Shown here: positions 16,823-25,587 of the stretch, in pieces
Position numbering within the stretch: the first letter of the stretch is position 1
How the letters are laid out: every line of letters starts with the position of its first letter
Assembly: GCA_045536815.1 (NCBI GenBank)
Contig: JAZSOH010000008.1
Location: 13,173-77,172 of the forward strand
From: UMGS1279 sp045536815
GTDB lineage: Bacteria; Bacillota; Clostridia; Oscillospirales; Acutalibacteraceae
Reading direction: 5' to 3'
Length of the DNA stretch: 64,000 nucleotides
The notes under the pieces: generated by a model
Databases searched by the model: none
What the model saw: only the letters and a program-made list of their open reading frames with translations
Told to the model about the DNA's origin: nothing
Position numbers and translations under genes: made by a program

Positions 16823-17629
16823 ATGAAGACGAGGATAATTGCAGGCGCAGGGCTTGTTTTGGTTGCGGCGGTAGTGCTTGGCGCATCGCTTAAATTTCCA
16901 ATAATTTTACCCTTTGTATTTGCCTTTTTGGGTTCTATAGCGGTTTATGAACTTCTTTTTTCAACCGCGCTTGTAAATAAAAAGTGGGTTGTTTATTTTG
17001 CTATGCTTCCCGCACTTTTGGCACCTTTTTCGATAATAGGAATTTTAAAGATTAAATTATCAATTCTATATGTAATTTATATTGTTTGCTTGTTTGTTTT
17101 TTATTTAGGGCTTCATACAAAAATAAAGCTTGAAGGCTTTTTCGCGCTTTGTATTTTGCCTATTATGGTTTCATTCTCGTTTGCAACCTTTTCTGTTATT
17201 GCAAGGGGACCAAAGCTTTTTTATGTAATTTTATTACTTTGCTTTTCTGCTATAGCAGATACAGGCGCTTATTTTACCGGTGTTTTGTTTGGTAAACACA
17301 AAATGGCGCCCGTTATCAGCCCTAAAAAAACTTGGGAGGGCTTTGTAGGCGGAATGGTTTTCGCTTGCCTTGCAGTATTTTTGGTTTCTATTTTCTATAA
17401 AAATGTTTTAAGTATGGAAAATAATACGCTGCTTTACGTTTTAATAACACCGATTTTCGTTTCTTTGGGTGTGCTTGGTGACCTTGCTGCATCGCTTATA
17501 AAGAGGCAGTGCAAAATTAAGGATTATGGCAAGTTAATACCGGGGCACGGCGGGATTATGGATAGATTTGATAGCAATTTAATGATTGCACCAATATTTT
17601 ATTTGTTTATAAATAATTTTTCCTTGTAA
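16823..17629 (+). CDS. cdsA: phosphatidate cytidylyltransferase
   Basis: A 268-aa integral membrane enzyme making CDP-diacylglycerol. It has about eight hydrophobic segments and the C-terminal CDP-alcohol signature region: SAIADTGAYFTGVLFGKHK, SPKKTWEGFVGG and the GDLAASLIKRQCKIKDYG...PGHGGIMDRFDS motif. Gene order uppS-cdsA-dxr is typical for Firmicutes. Confidence 0.97.
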   Translation: MKTRIIAGAGLVLVAAVVLGASLKFPIILPFVFAFLGSIAVYELLFSTALVNKKWVVYFAMLPALLAPFSIIGILKIKLSILYVIYIVCLFVFYLGLHTKIKLEGFFALCILPIMVSFSFATFSVIARGPKLFYVILLLCFSAIADTGAYFTGVLFGKHKMAPVISPKKTWEGFVGGMVFACLAVFLVSIFYKNVLSMENNTLLYVLITPIFVSLGVLGDLAASLIKRQCKIKDYGKLIPGHGGIMDRFDSNLMIAPIFYLFINNFSL

Positions 17630-17661
17630 TAGTATTTTTTAGGTTTGTCGAGGTGATCTTT

Positions 17662-18807
17662 GTGAAAAAAATTTCGGTTTTGGGCTCTACAGGGTCTATA
17701 GGTGTTCAAACACTTACTGTCGCCGAAAAACATGGTTTTGAGGTCGTGGCTTTAGCGGCAGGCGGTAGAAATTTAGACCTTTTGGAAAAACAGGCAAGAA
17801 AATTCAGTCCAAAGGTTGTGGCAGTTTTAAACGAAAATGCCGCAAACGATTTAAAGGTACGCCTTGGCGATACAAATATCACCGTTTTAGGTGGAGAAGA
17901 GTCTATAGTTTATGCCGCAGGCATAGAATGTGATATAGTTTTAAATGCTATAGTTGGTATTGCAGGACTTAAACCTACAATGGCGGCAATAAATGCAGGG
18001 CACGATATCGCTTTAGCCAATAAGGAAACGCTTGTAACAGGCGGTCATCTTGTTATGGCGGCGGCAAGGGAAAAGGGTGTTAAAATTTACCCTGTTGATA
18101 GTGAACATTCGGCTATTTTCCAGTCTCTTCAGGGCACACCTGACAAAACTCCGTTTAAAATTATTCTTACGGCTTCGGGCGGCCCGTTTTTTGGAAAAAC
18201 AAGAGCAGAGCTTGAAAATATAAAACCGGAAGACGCACTTAAGCATCCCAACTGGGATATGGGCAAAAAAATAACAATAGACAGTGCAACCCTTATGAAT
18301 AAAGGCTTAGAGGTTATTGAGGCGGTGCATCTTTTTTCGGTTTCGGCAAAAGATATTGAGGTAGTTGTTCATAGGCAAAGTATTTTACATTCGGCGGTAG
18401 AATTTTGCGATGGCGCCGTTGTAGGACAGTTTGGTACACCCGATATGTCTATTCCTATTCAGTATGCTTTAACCTATCCGAATAGATACGATAGTCCTGC
18501 CGAAAGAATGTCTTTTACAAAGGTGGGCAACCTAACCTTTGAAAAGCCCGATATTGAGACATTTGTTTGTCTTCCAACCTGTATAAACGCTATAGAAAAG
18601 GGTGGACTTTATCCCGCTATTGCAAATGGTGCTAATGAAAAGGCAGTTGAACTGTTTTTAGATGGGAAAATAGGATTTTTAGATATAGGTGACCTTGTTA
18701 GCGAGGTTACCCAGATGGGCAATTTTAAAAAGGATTATACACTAGAGGACGTTTTTCTTGCGGATGAGTTTGCAAGAGAAACTGTTTTAAAACTTTCTTC
18801 TAAATAG
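17662..18807 (+). CDS. dxr: 1-deoxy-D-xylulose 5-phosphate reductoisomerase
   Basis: A 381-aa NADPH-dependent enzyme of the MEP isoprenoid pathway, making 2-C-methyl-D-erythritol 4-phosphate. I place the start at GTG 17662, which has GAGGTG about 6 nt upstream; the GTG at 17653 lies inside that site. Motifs: VLGSTGSIGVQTL (nucleotide binding), LANKETLVTGG, YPVDSEHSAIFQ, TASGGPF, the HPNWDMGKKITIDSATLMNK metal/substrate region and GxN GANEKAV near the C-terminus. Confidence 0.97.
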   Translation: MKKISVLGSTGSIGVQTLTVAEKHGFEVVALAAGGRNLDLLEKQARKFSPKVVAVLNENAANDLKVRLGDTNITVLGGEESIVYAAGIECDIVLNAIVGIAGLKPTMAAINAGHDIALANKETLVTGGHLVMAAAREKGVKIYPVDSEHSAIFQSLQGTPDKTPFKIILTASGGPFFGKTRAELENIKPEDALKHPNWDMGKKITIDSATLMNKGLEVIEAVHLFSVSAKDIEVVVHRQSILHSAVEFCDGAVVGQFGTPDMSIPIQYALTYPNRYDSPAERMSFTKVGNLTFEKPDIETFVCLPTCINAIEKGGLYPAIANGANEKAVELFLDGKIGFLDIGDLVSEVTQMGNFKKDYTLEDVFLADEFARETVLKLSSK

Positions 18808-18817
18808 TGAGGTTTTT

Positions 18818-19870
18818 ATGCACCCAATTTTAACTTTTTTAAATAACGCATGGCCATACTTATTGGCACTGGTCGCATTTTTGTTTCTTATTGTAATTCA
18901 CGAGTTCGGGCATTTTATTGCCGCAAAGCTTTTGGGAGTAAGGGTTAACGAATTTGCGGTCGGCTTTGGCCCTAAAATTTTCAATAAAAAAGGTAAAGAA
19001 ACCGAATATTCTTTGCGACTTGTACCTCTTGGCGGATATTGCGCTATGGAGGGTGAAGACGAAGAGAGCAAAGATGAAAAGGCTTTTTGCAAAAAGAAGG
19101 CTTGGAAAAGGTTTTTGATAGTTATAATGGGGGCAACCTTTAATATAATTTTTGGTATTATTTTGGTTGGCATAACCCTGCTTCCGCAAAAGGCATATAC
19201 AACTACAAAGGTCGCACAGTTCACCGAAACTGCAATAAGCAACAGTGACGGGGGACTTATGGTAGGCGACACGATTATTGAGGTTGAGGGAAGAAAAATC
19301 TTCACAACCTATGATTTATCTTACAATTTTTCGGCAGTAAGCGACGGAAACCTTAACCTAAAGGTTCTTAGAAATGGCGAGAAGATTGACCTTAAAAACG
19401 TTCCCTTTAAAACAGAAACGGTAGAAGGGTATAATGTAATTTCGGTTGATTTTTGGGTTGAAGGGCAAAAACCTACGGTTGCTTCTTTTCTTTCGCAAAC
19501 CGCGAAAACAAGCCTTTCTTACAGTAGAATTGTTGTTTTTTCTTTAGCGGATATGATAGGCGGAAGATATAAGGTTTCAGACATTTCGGGGCCTGTTGGG
19601 GTTACCGACGCGATTTCACAAGCGGTTAAAACCTCGGCTATGGATTTAATTGGCATAATGGCGCTTATAACCATAAATTTAGGAATAATGAATTTGCTGC
19701 CCATACCCGCGCTTGATGGAGGCAGGCTGGTTTTTATTTTAATAGAAATGATTTTCAGAAAACCTGTGCCGCAAAAGTATGAAAAATGGGTACATGCGAT
19801 TGGCCTTATAGTTTTGCTTACTTTTATGGCTCTTATAACCTTAAAAGATATTTGGGTTAGAATTTTTTAG
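18818..19870 (+). CDS. rseP: site-2 metalloprotease RseP (M50)
   Basis: A 350-aa membrane-embedded zinc protease (RasP/RseP) that cleaves anti-sigma factors and signal-peptide remnants. The zinc motif is H28-E-F-G-H32 in the first membrane helix. A single PDZ domain (about 125-195) follows, and LLPIPALDGGRLVF provides the third ligand. The last membrane helix ends at the C-terminus. It sits between dxr and ispG, 10 nt after dxr. Confidence 0.96.
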   Translation: MHPILTFLNNAWPYLLALVAFLFLIVIHEFGHFIAAKLLGVRVNEFAVGFGPKIFNKKGKETEYSLRLVPLGGYCAMEGEDEESKDEKAFCKKKAWKRFLIVIMGATFNIIFGIILVGITLLPQKAYTTTKVAQFTETAISNSDGGLMVGDTIIEVEGRKIFTTYDLSYNFSAVSDGNLNLKVLRNGEKIDLKNVPFKTETVEGYNVISVDFWVEGQKPTVASFLSQTAKTSLSYSRIVVFSLADMIGGRYKVSDISGPVGVTDAISQAVKTSAMDLIGIMALITINLGIMNLLPIPALDGGRLVFILIEMIFRKPVPQKYEKWVHAIGLIVLLTFMALITLKDIWVRIF

Positions 19871-19883
19871 GAGATTTTAAACT

Positions 19884-20948
19884 ATGTACAAAAGGGAAAA
19901 TACTGTAAAGGTTTCTTTGGGAAAAGGTAAAAATAGAATTTTTATAGGCGGTGATGCGCCTGTTTCTATTCAGTCTATGTTAAATGTTCCTGCACACGAT
20001 TTTGAGGGGAATGTAAAACAAGCTATTGAACTTGAAAAAGCGGGTTGCGAAATTATAAGGTTCTCGGTACCCGATAAAGAAACCTTACCGCTTATCGAAA
20101 AGCTTAAAAATGCGGTATCGGTGCCGCTTGTGGCAGATATACATTTTGACTATCGCCTTGCTATTGAAAGTGTTTATGCGGGTATTGATAAGGTTAGAAT
20201 AAATCCCGGAAATATAGGCGACGACCAAAAGGTTAAGATGGTTGTAGATGCTTGTAAGAAAAATAGTGTGCCAATAAGAATCGGCGTTAATTCAGGCTCG
20301 GTAGAAAAAGAAATACTTGCTAAACATGGCGCACCTACTGCAAAGGCGCTTATCGAAAGTGGTATGTACCATATTTCGCTTTTGGAAAAGTTTGATTTTG
20401 ACCAAATTGTACTATCCCTTAAAGCGTCAAATCCAAAAACAATGTTTGAGGCATATAAGGGCGCGGCCGAGGTTTGTAAATATCCTCTTCATTTGGGGGT
20501 TACCGAGGCGGGCACAAAGAAAATGGGGATAGTGAAATCTGCGGCAGGCATAGGTGGACTTTTACTTTCTGGAATAGGAAATACAATCAGGGTATCTCTT
20601 ACAGATGATCCTGTAGAGGAGATTTTCGCCGCCAAGGATATTTTGTCAGCTACAGAAATAAGAAATAGCGGTGTTAGGTTTGTGTCTTGTCCAACCTGCG
20701 GAAGAACAAGCGTAGACCTTATAGGCCTAGCAAAAAAAGCCGAACAGGCGCTTTTAGACTGTAATAAAAATATTACAGTTGCTATAATGGGCTGCGTGGT
20801 AAACGGTCCCGGCGAAGCACGAGAAGCAGATATAGGAATTGCCGGCGGAAAAGGTGAAGGAATTTTGTTTAAAAAGGGAGAAATTATAAAAAAACTCCCC
20901 GAGAGTGAACTTTTAGGCGCTCTTTTAGAAGAGGTAGAAAAATTATAG
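19884..20948 (+). CDS. ispG: 4-hydroxy-3-methylbut-2-enyl diphosphate synthase
   Basis: A 354-aa 4Fe-4S enzyme of the MEP pathway, converting MEcPP to HMBPP. N-terminal TIM barrel: PVSIQSMLNVPAHD, ADIHFDYRLA, KVRINPGNIGD. The C-terminal cluster domain has Cys ligands in FVSCPTCGRTSVDL and MGCVVNGPGEAREADIG. With dxr in the same run, the operon covers two steps of the isoprenoid pathway; the intervening genes are elsewhere. Confidence 0.97.
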   Translation: MYKRENTVKVSLGKGKNRIFIGGDAPVSIQSMLNVPAHDFEGNVKQAIELEKAGCEIIRFSVPDKETLPLIEKLKNAVSVPLVADIHFDYRLAIESVYAGIDKVRINPGNIGDDQKVKMVVDACKKNSVPIRIGVNSGSVEKEILAKHGAPTAKALIESGMYHISLLEKFDFDQIVLSLKASNPKTMFEAYKGAAEVCKYPLHLGVTEAGTKKMGIVKSAAGIGGLLLSGIGNTIRVSLTDDPVEEIFAAKDILSATEIRNSGVRFVSCPTCGRTSVDLIGLAKKAEQALLDCNKNITVAIMGCVVNGPGEAREADIGIAGGKGEGILFKKGEIIKKLPESELLGALLEEVEKL

Positions 20949-20966
20949 TTTAAGGATTTTTAAAAA

Positions 20967-23900
20967 ATGTCAGAGCTTTATTTACATAGAATTTTTGATA
21001 AGGTTATTTCAGATGAACTAAGAAACACCTTGCCGGAAGGTAGGGTGCTTTCTTGCGAAGTTTTTGCCGATAAGCGCAGTATGGAGCTTTCACTTCATTT
21101 CAAAGAGTATGTTACACTTGCCCTTATAAATAAATTTAAGGCTGAGGTTTTGTCGCATTTAAAACTTAATGCTATTTCGCTTAGTGTTTCTTTTGATAAG
21201 TCGGCTTTTTGCAAAGAGTCTATTTTAGATATGGTTGAAGAGCTACGCGCAAAAAACGGTTTTATAAACGGTTTTTTAAATGGCGCTGAATATACCTTAA
21301 GTGGCGATGAAATAACAGTCGATATGAAACTTGGCGGACTGAAAATTCTGACCGAGTCGGGTTTTGTGCGCCAGTTTTCAGAGCTTTGCGAGAAAAGATT
21401 TTCGAAAAGTGTTAACCTAACCTTTACGGGAGTAACCGAAAATACTGAGGTTTTTGTTCCACCTGTTATAGAACAAAAAGCCAATGTTTCGCGAAAAAAT
21501 TTCGCCAACAACAGAAGCGTATCTTCAGCAGAACCAATAAAATCGAAGGTACTTTATGATGAAAAGCCTAGTGATAGTCTTCCTGTTTATTTAGAGTCGG
21601 CAAAGCTTTTTTATGGCAGACTCCCCGAAAACGAAAGACCTATGAGAATGATTGATATAGCCCCTGAAGAGTGCAAGGTTTTTGTTTGGGGCGAAGTGTT
21701 TGATTTCAAAAAAGAGCTTACAAAAAGAGGGGATAAATTTAGAATTTCCTTCGCTATTTCGGATTACACAAATTCTTTGAAGATTAAAATGTTGCTTGAA
21801 AAGGACAAGGTATCACGTCTTTCTTCCGTCTTTGATGGCAACAAGATTTTACTTTGCGGTGAATATTCTTATGACGATTGGGAAAAAGACTTTGTCGTAA
21901 GCAAGGTTTATGGCATGGCGGTTATTGATAGCTTTGATACAACCGACAAAGCCGAAGAGAAAAGGGTTGAGCTTCACTGCCATACAAATATGTCTACAAA
22001 AGACGCAGTTTCTTCTGCTGCCGATATTATAAATCGTGCATACTCTTTTGGACACAGGGCTGTGGCCATTACCGACCACGGTGTTGTTCAGTCGTACCCT
22101 GCTGCTTACTCGGCCGTATCAAAAATTAAAAAATCGGGCGGAGATTTTAGGGTTATTTATGGTGTTGAGGCATATTTTGCCGACGATACCAAAGGCGAAA
22201 CAGATATTTCAAAACTTGAAAGATATCATCAAATTATCTTGGTTAAAAACGCTACCGGTCTTAAAAACCTTTACGAACTTGTTTCTAACGCTCACGTAAA
22301 GGATTTCTATTCGCGCCCAATTACAAGAAAAAGTGAACTTTTAAAGCATAGAGAAGGTCTTATTGTTGGAAGCGCTTGTGAATCGGGTGAGCTTTATCAG
22401 GCGATAATGCGTGGGGATAGCGAAGAAGAACTTTTAGAAATTGCAAGATTCTACGATTATCTTGAAATTCAGCCGCTTGGTAATAACGAATTTATGGTAC
22501 GAAAATCCTCCGAGCCGGATAAGGTTACAAAAAAGGGCGTTGTTAAGCCAAATATTTATAGGAACATAACCTCGAATGATGTTATTAAAGATTTCAACCG
22601 TAAGGTAGTTTCTCTTGCCGATAGGCTTGGACTTCCCGTTGTTGCTACGGGAGACGTTCATTTCTTAAGACCTGAGGATGCTCTTATAAGAAAAATTTTA
22701 ATGGCCGCTCAGGGTTATGATGATTTTGATAAACAAGCTCCGCTTTATTTAAAAACAACCGAAGAAATGTTAGAAGATTTTTCGTATTTCGGTGATAGAG
22801 CAAAGGAATTTGTTATAAATAATACAAATAAAATTTTAGAGCAGATTGAAGAGGATATAATTCCTGTTCCCATGACAAGCTGCCCTCCTGTTATTGAGGG
22901 CTCGGACGAAATGCTTAGGGACATTTGTTGGGAAAGGGCGAAAAACACCTATGGCTTTGAGGGAAAAATTCCCGAAATTGTTGAAAAAAGACTTTCTAAA
23001 GAGCTTAACAGTATAATATCTAACGGATTTTCTATTATGTACATTTCGGCTCAAAAGCTGGTTGCATTTAGTGAAGAAAATGGTTATTTGGTTGGTTCTC
23101 GAGGTTCGGTTGGCTCTTCCTTTGTAGCGACAATGGCAGGTATTTCCGAGGTTAATCCCTTGCCTCCGCACTATCATTGTCCTAAGTGCAAATTCAGTGA
23201 GTTTTTTAAGAGCAGTGAGGTCGGTTCGGGGTTTGATTTACCCGAAAAAAATTGTCCACACTGCGGTACACCATATAAGCGAGATGGTCACGATATTCCG
23301 TTTGAAACATTCTTAGGATTTAAGGGTGATAAGGTTCCTGATATCGACCTTAACTTTTCTGATGAATATCAAAGTGAGGTCCAAAAATTTACCGAAACCT
23401 TGTTCGGAAAAGAAAATGTTTATAAAGCGGGTACAATATCAACAATTGCCGAAAAAACCGCTTATGGATATGTTAAGGCTTATTGCGAAAAAATGGGCAT
23501 TACCCTAAGCGGTGCCGAAATGGACCGCCTTGCTAAAAAGGTTGAGGGTGCTAAAATTAAGGCTACCACCGGCCAGCACCCTGCGGGAATGGTTATTGTG
23601 CCAAGAGAACGGGTTATATACGATTTTTGCCCCATTCAGCACCCTGCCGATGACCCAAAGAGTGATATTTTAACAACACACTTTGACTTCCATTCTATTC
23701 ACGATACACTGCTAAAGCTTGACGAGCTTGGCCACGTTGTTCCAACTACATATAAGTATTTGGAAAAGTATAGCGGAATTCCTGTAAGCGAAGTGTCAAT
23801 GTCTGATGCTAAGGTTTATAGCCTTTTCACCTCTACCGAGGCGCTTGGTGTAACCCCTGAGCAGATTGATTCAAAAACGGGCACCTTTGGTATACCTGAA

Positions 23901-24788
23901 TTTGGAACACAGTTTGTTAGGGGAATGCTTTTAGACTGTAAGCCTAAAACCTTTGCCGACCTGCTTCAAATTTCAGGCCTTTCCCATGGTACTGACGTTT
24001 GGCTTGGTAACGCTAAAGACTTAATTGATAAAGGTATTTGTACAATTTCTAATGTTATAGGTACCCGTGATAATATAATGGTTTACCTTATAAATCAGGG
24101 TATGGAAGAGGGCAGAGCCTTTAAAATTACCGAAACTGTACGTAAAGGTATGGTTGCTTCGGGCAAAATTTCTATGGAAGATTGGAACAAAATGGAGGAC
24201 GATATGAGGGCGGTTAATGTGCCCGAATGGTATATCGGCTCCTGTAAAAAAATTAAGTATATGTTCCCTAAAGCCCATGCAGCTGCTTATGTTATTTCTG
24301 CTCTTCGACTTGCTTGGTATAAGGTGTATGAGCCACTTGCTTTTTACTGTGCATATTTTACCGCCAGACCGGGCGATTTAGATATTAAGGCGCTTTTAGG
24401 CGGTAAGGATGCGGTTAAAAGACTGCTAAATGAGATTAAAGCAAAGGGAAGAGAGGCCTCAAACAAAGAGCAGGCAGTTTATGATAATATGCTTATTATG
24501 AATGAAATGCTATGCCGCGGTATTGAGGTGCTTCCATTAGACCTTAAAAAATCTCACGCTGTTAGATATACTGTTGAAGACGGAAAAATGAGACCACCTT
24601 TTGGCGCTATTGACGGTGTTGGCGATAAGGCGGCTTATGCAATTTATGAGACTGCTCAAAAGGGCAATTTTATATCTAAAGAGGAATTTAGGGTAGAGTC
24701 AGGCGTTTCTAAAACTATTATTGAGGAACTTGACAAGCTTGGGGTTTTAAGAGATTTACCCGATACCAATCAACTTTCATTCTTTTAA
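20967..24788 (+). CDS. polC: DNA polymerase III alpha subunit, PolC type, lacking the exonuclease domain
   Basis: A 1273-aa replicative polymerase of low-GC Gram-positives. Order: N-terminal domain (1-220), OB domain (about 230-330), PHP domain starting at V334 (VELHCHTNMSTKDA), then polymerase. The palm zinc finger (CPKC...CPHC) and the catalytic PDIDLNFSDE (from about 791) are intact. PolC usually carries a DnaQ-like 3'-5' exonuclease inserted in the PHP domain shortly after the IYGVEAY motif (FDVETTGL and HNASFD motifs). Here RVIYGVEAYFADDTKGETD (about 395-410) runs straight into KLERYHQIILVKN, the second half of PHP. No exonuclease motif occurs anywhere. The size deficit against Bacillus PolC (about 1437 aa) matches the missing domain. 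The frame is open and clean, so this is not a frameshift. Proofreading would have to come from a separate protein. Confidence 0.95.
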   Translation: MSELYLHRIFDKVISDELRNTLPEGRVLSCEVFADKRSMELSLHFKEYVTLALINKFKAEVLSHLKLNAISLSVSFDKSAFCKESILDMVEELRAKNGFINGFLNGAEYTLSGDEITVDMKLGGLKILTESGFVRQFSELCEKRFSKSVNLTFTGVTENTEVFVPPVIEQKANVSRKNFANNRSVSSAEPIKSKVLYDEKPSDSLPVYLESAKLFYGRLPENERPMRMIDIAPEECKVFVWGEVFDFKKELTKRGDKFRISFAISDYTNSLKIKMLLEKDKVSRLSSVFDGNKILLCGEYSYDDWEKDFVVSKVYGMAVIDSFDTTDKAEEKRVELHCHTNMSTKDAVSSAADIINRAYSFGHRAVAITDHGVVQSYPAAYSAVSKIKKSGGDFRVIYGVEAYFADDTKGETDISKLERYHQIILVKNATGLKNLYELVSNAHVKDFYSRPITRKSELLKHREGLIVGSACESGELYQAIMRGDSEEELLEIARFYDYLEIQPLGNNEFMVRKSSEPDKVTKKGVVKPNIYRNITSNDVIKDFNRKVVSLADRLGLPVVATGDVHFLRPEDALIRKILMAAQGYDDFDKQAPLYLKTTEEMLEDFSYFGDRAKEFVINNTNKILEQIEEDIIPVPMTSCPPVIEGSDEMLRDICWERAKNTYGFEGKIPEIVEKRLSKELNSIISNGFSIMYISAQKLVAFSEENGYLVGSRGSVGSSFVATMAGISEVNPLPPHYHCPKCKFSEFFKSSEVGSGFDLPEKNCPHCGTPYKRDGHDIPFETFLGFKGDKVPDIDLNFSDEYQSEVQKFTETLFGKENVYKAGTISTIAEKTAYGYVKAYCEKMGITLSGAEMDRLAKKVEGAKIKATTGQHPAGMVIVPRERVIYDFCPIQHPADDPKSDILTTHFDFHSIHDTLLKLDELGHVVPTTYKYLEKYSGIPVSEVSMSDAKVYSLFTSTEALGVTPEQIDSKTGTFGIPEFGTQFVRGMLLDCKPKTFADLLQISGLSHGTDVWLGNAKDLIDKGICTISNVIGTRDNIMVYLINQGMEEGRAFKITETVRKGMVASGKISMEDWNKMEDDMRAVNVPEWYIGSCKKIKYMFPKAHAAAYVISALRLAWYKVYEPLAFYCAYFTARPGDLDIKALLGGKDAVKRLLNEIKAKGREASNKEQAVYDNMLIMNEMLCRGIEVLPLDLKKSHAVRYTVEDGKMRPPFGAIDGVGDKAAYAIYETAQKGNFISKEEFRVESGVSKTIIEELDKLGVLRDLPDTNQLSFF

Positions 24789-24814
24789 TTTTGGATAAAA
24801 GCAAAGGAGTCAAA

Positions 24815-25381
24815 ATGTTTTTTTCGTCTATTAAAATTTATGGCGACATTTCAACAAAAAGGCTTATTTTAAGAGAGCCTTTGATAAGCGATACCGATGA
24901 TATTTTTGAACTTTGCAGTACGCAGGATGCCACAAGGTATGTTGATTGGTATCCCCATACCGACAAAAAACAAAGCCTTGCTTATATTAGATACTTAAGA
25001 AGGCAAAAAGCGATTTTCAGTCTTAGTTCATACACCTGGTTTGTAGAGCACAAAGAGGATAAAAAGGTTATCGCCACAATAAGCCTTACCGAGCTTGACA
25101 GCTCAGGTAAAATTGCTACGGTAGGGTATACCTTTAATCAAAGGTACCAACATTTAGGTCTTGCTACCGAGGCACTTTTAGGGCTTATGAAATATCTTTT
25201 TGAAAGAGAAAATATTGAGAGAATTCAGGCAAAGGTTTTGCCCGAAAATGAGGCTTCGGTAAAACTTTTGAAAAGAGTTGGAATGAAAGAAGAGGCACTT
25301 TTGAAAAAAGGCGTATCAATAAAAAACGAGCTGCACGACCTTGCGATTTATGGCATATTAAAAGAAGAATTTTTTGTTTAA
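24815..25381 (+). CDS. GNAT acetyltransferase, RimJ/RimL type
   Basis: A 188-aa GNAT-fold acetyltransferase. ATG 24815 has AAAGGAG upstream; an in-frame TTG at 24791 precedes that site. Residues TKRLILREPLISDTDDIFEL open the fold, as in the RimJ/RimL group. The acetyl-CoA motif region is VGYTFNQRYQHLGLATEAL, and VLPENEASVKLLKRVGMKEE is the conserved end. The substrate is unknown; relatives acetylate ribosomal protein N-termini or other amines. It probably reads through from polC and ends at a strong terminator. Confidence 0.88.
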   Translation: MFFSSIKIYGDISTKRLILREPLISDTDDIFELCSTQDATRYVDWYPHTDKKQSLAYIRYLRRQKAIFSLSSYTWFVEHKEDKKVIATISLTELDSSGKIATVGYTFNQRYQHLGLATEALLGLMKYLFERENIERIQAKVLPENEASVKLLKRVGMKEEALLKKGVSIKNELHDLAIYGILKEEFFV

Positions 25382-25438
25382 ATTCTAAAATGTAATAATT
25401 CGAACCTGTCAAATTATTAAAATTGTAATAAATAACTA

Positions 25439-25477
25439 ATGCACAACCGAAAAATAGACTTTGGTTGTGCATTTTTT
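25439..25477 (+). terminator. terminator after the GNAT gene
   Basis: ATGCACAACC pairs with GGTTGTGCAT around a 14-nt loop and is followed by TTTTTT. It closes the long run that starts at pyrH. Confidence 0.92.
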
Positions 25478-25507
25478 ATAATTTAAGTTACAAAACGATA
25501 AAAAAGG

Positions 25508-25536
25508 TTGCAAATTTGTAACTTTTTAGTTATAAT
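25508..25536 (+). promoter_or_regulatory. promoter of the M23 peptidase with overlapping repeats
   Basis: TTGCAA, 17 nt, TATAAT. The -35 is part of a 16-nt near-palindrome GTTGCAAATTTGTAAC (25507-25522), and a second one, GTTACAAATTGTAAT, lies at 25550-25564. Such paired elements suggest an operator. Confidence 0.75.
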
Positions 25537-25587
25537 AATAACGTACTTAGTTACAAATTGTAATTTTTTCAAAAAGGAGGAAGCAAA

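Noticed and set aside
20967..24788. PolC truncated by a frameshift or pseudogene
   Set aside because: The frame is open from ATG to stop, with all polymerase motifs. Only the internal exonuclease segment is missing, with clean PHP sequence on both sides.
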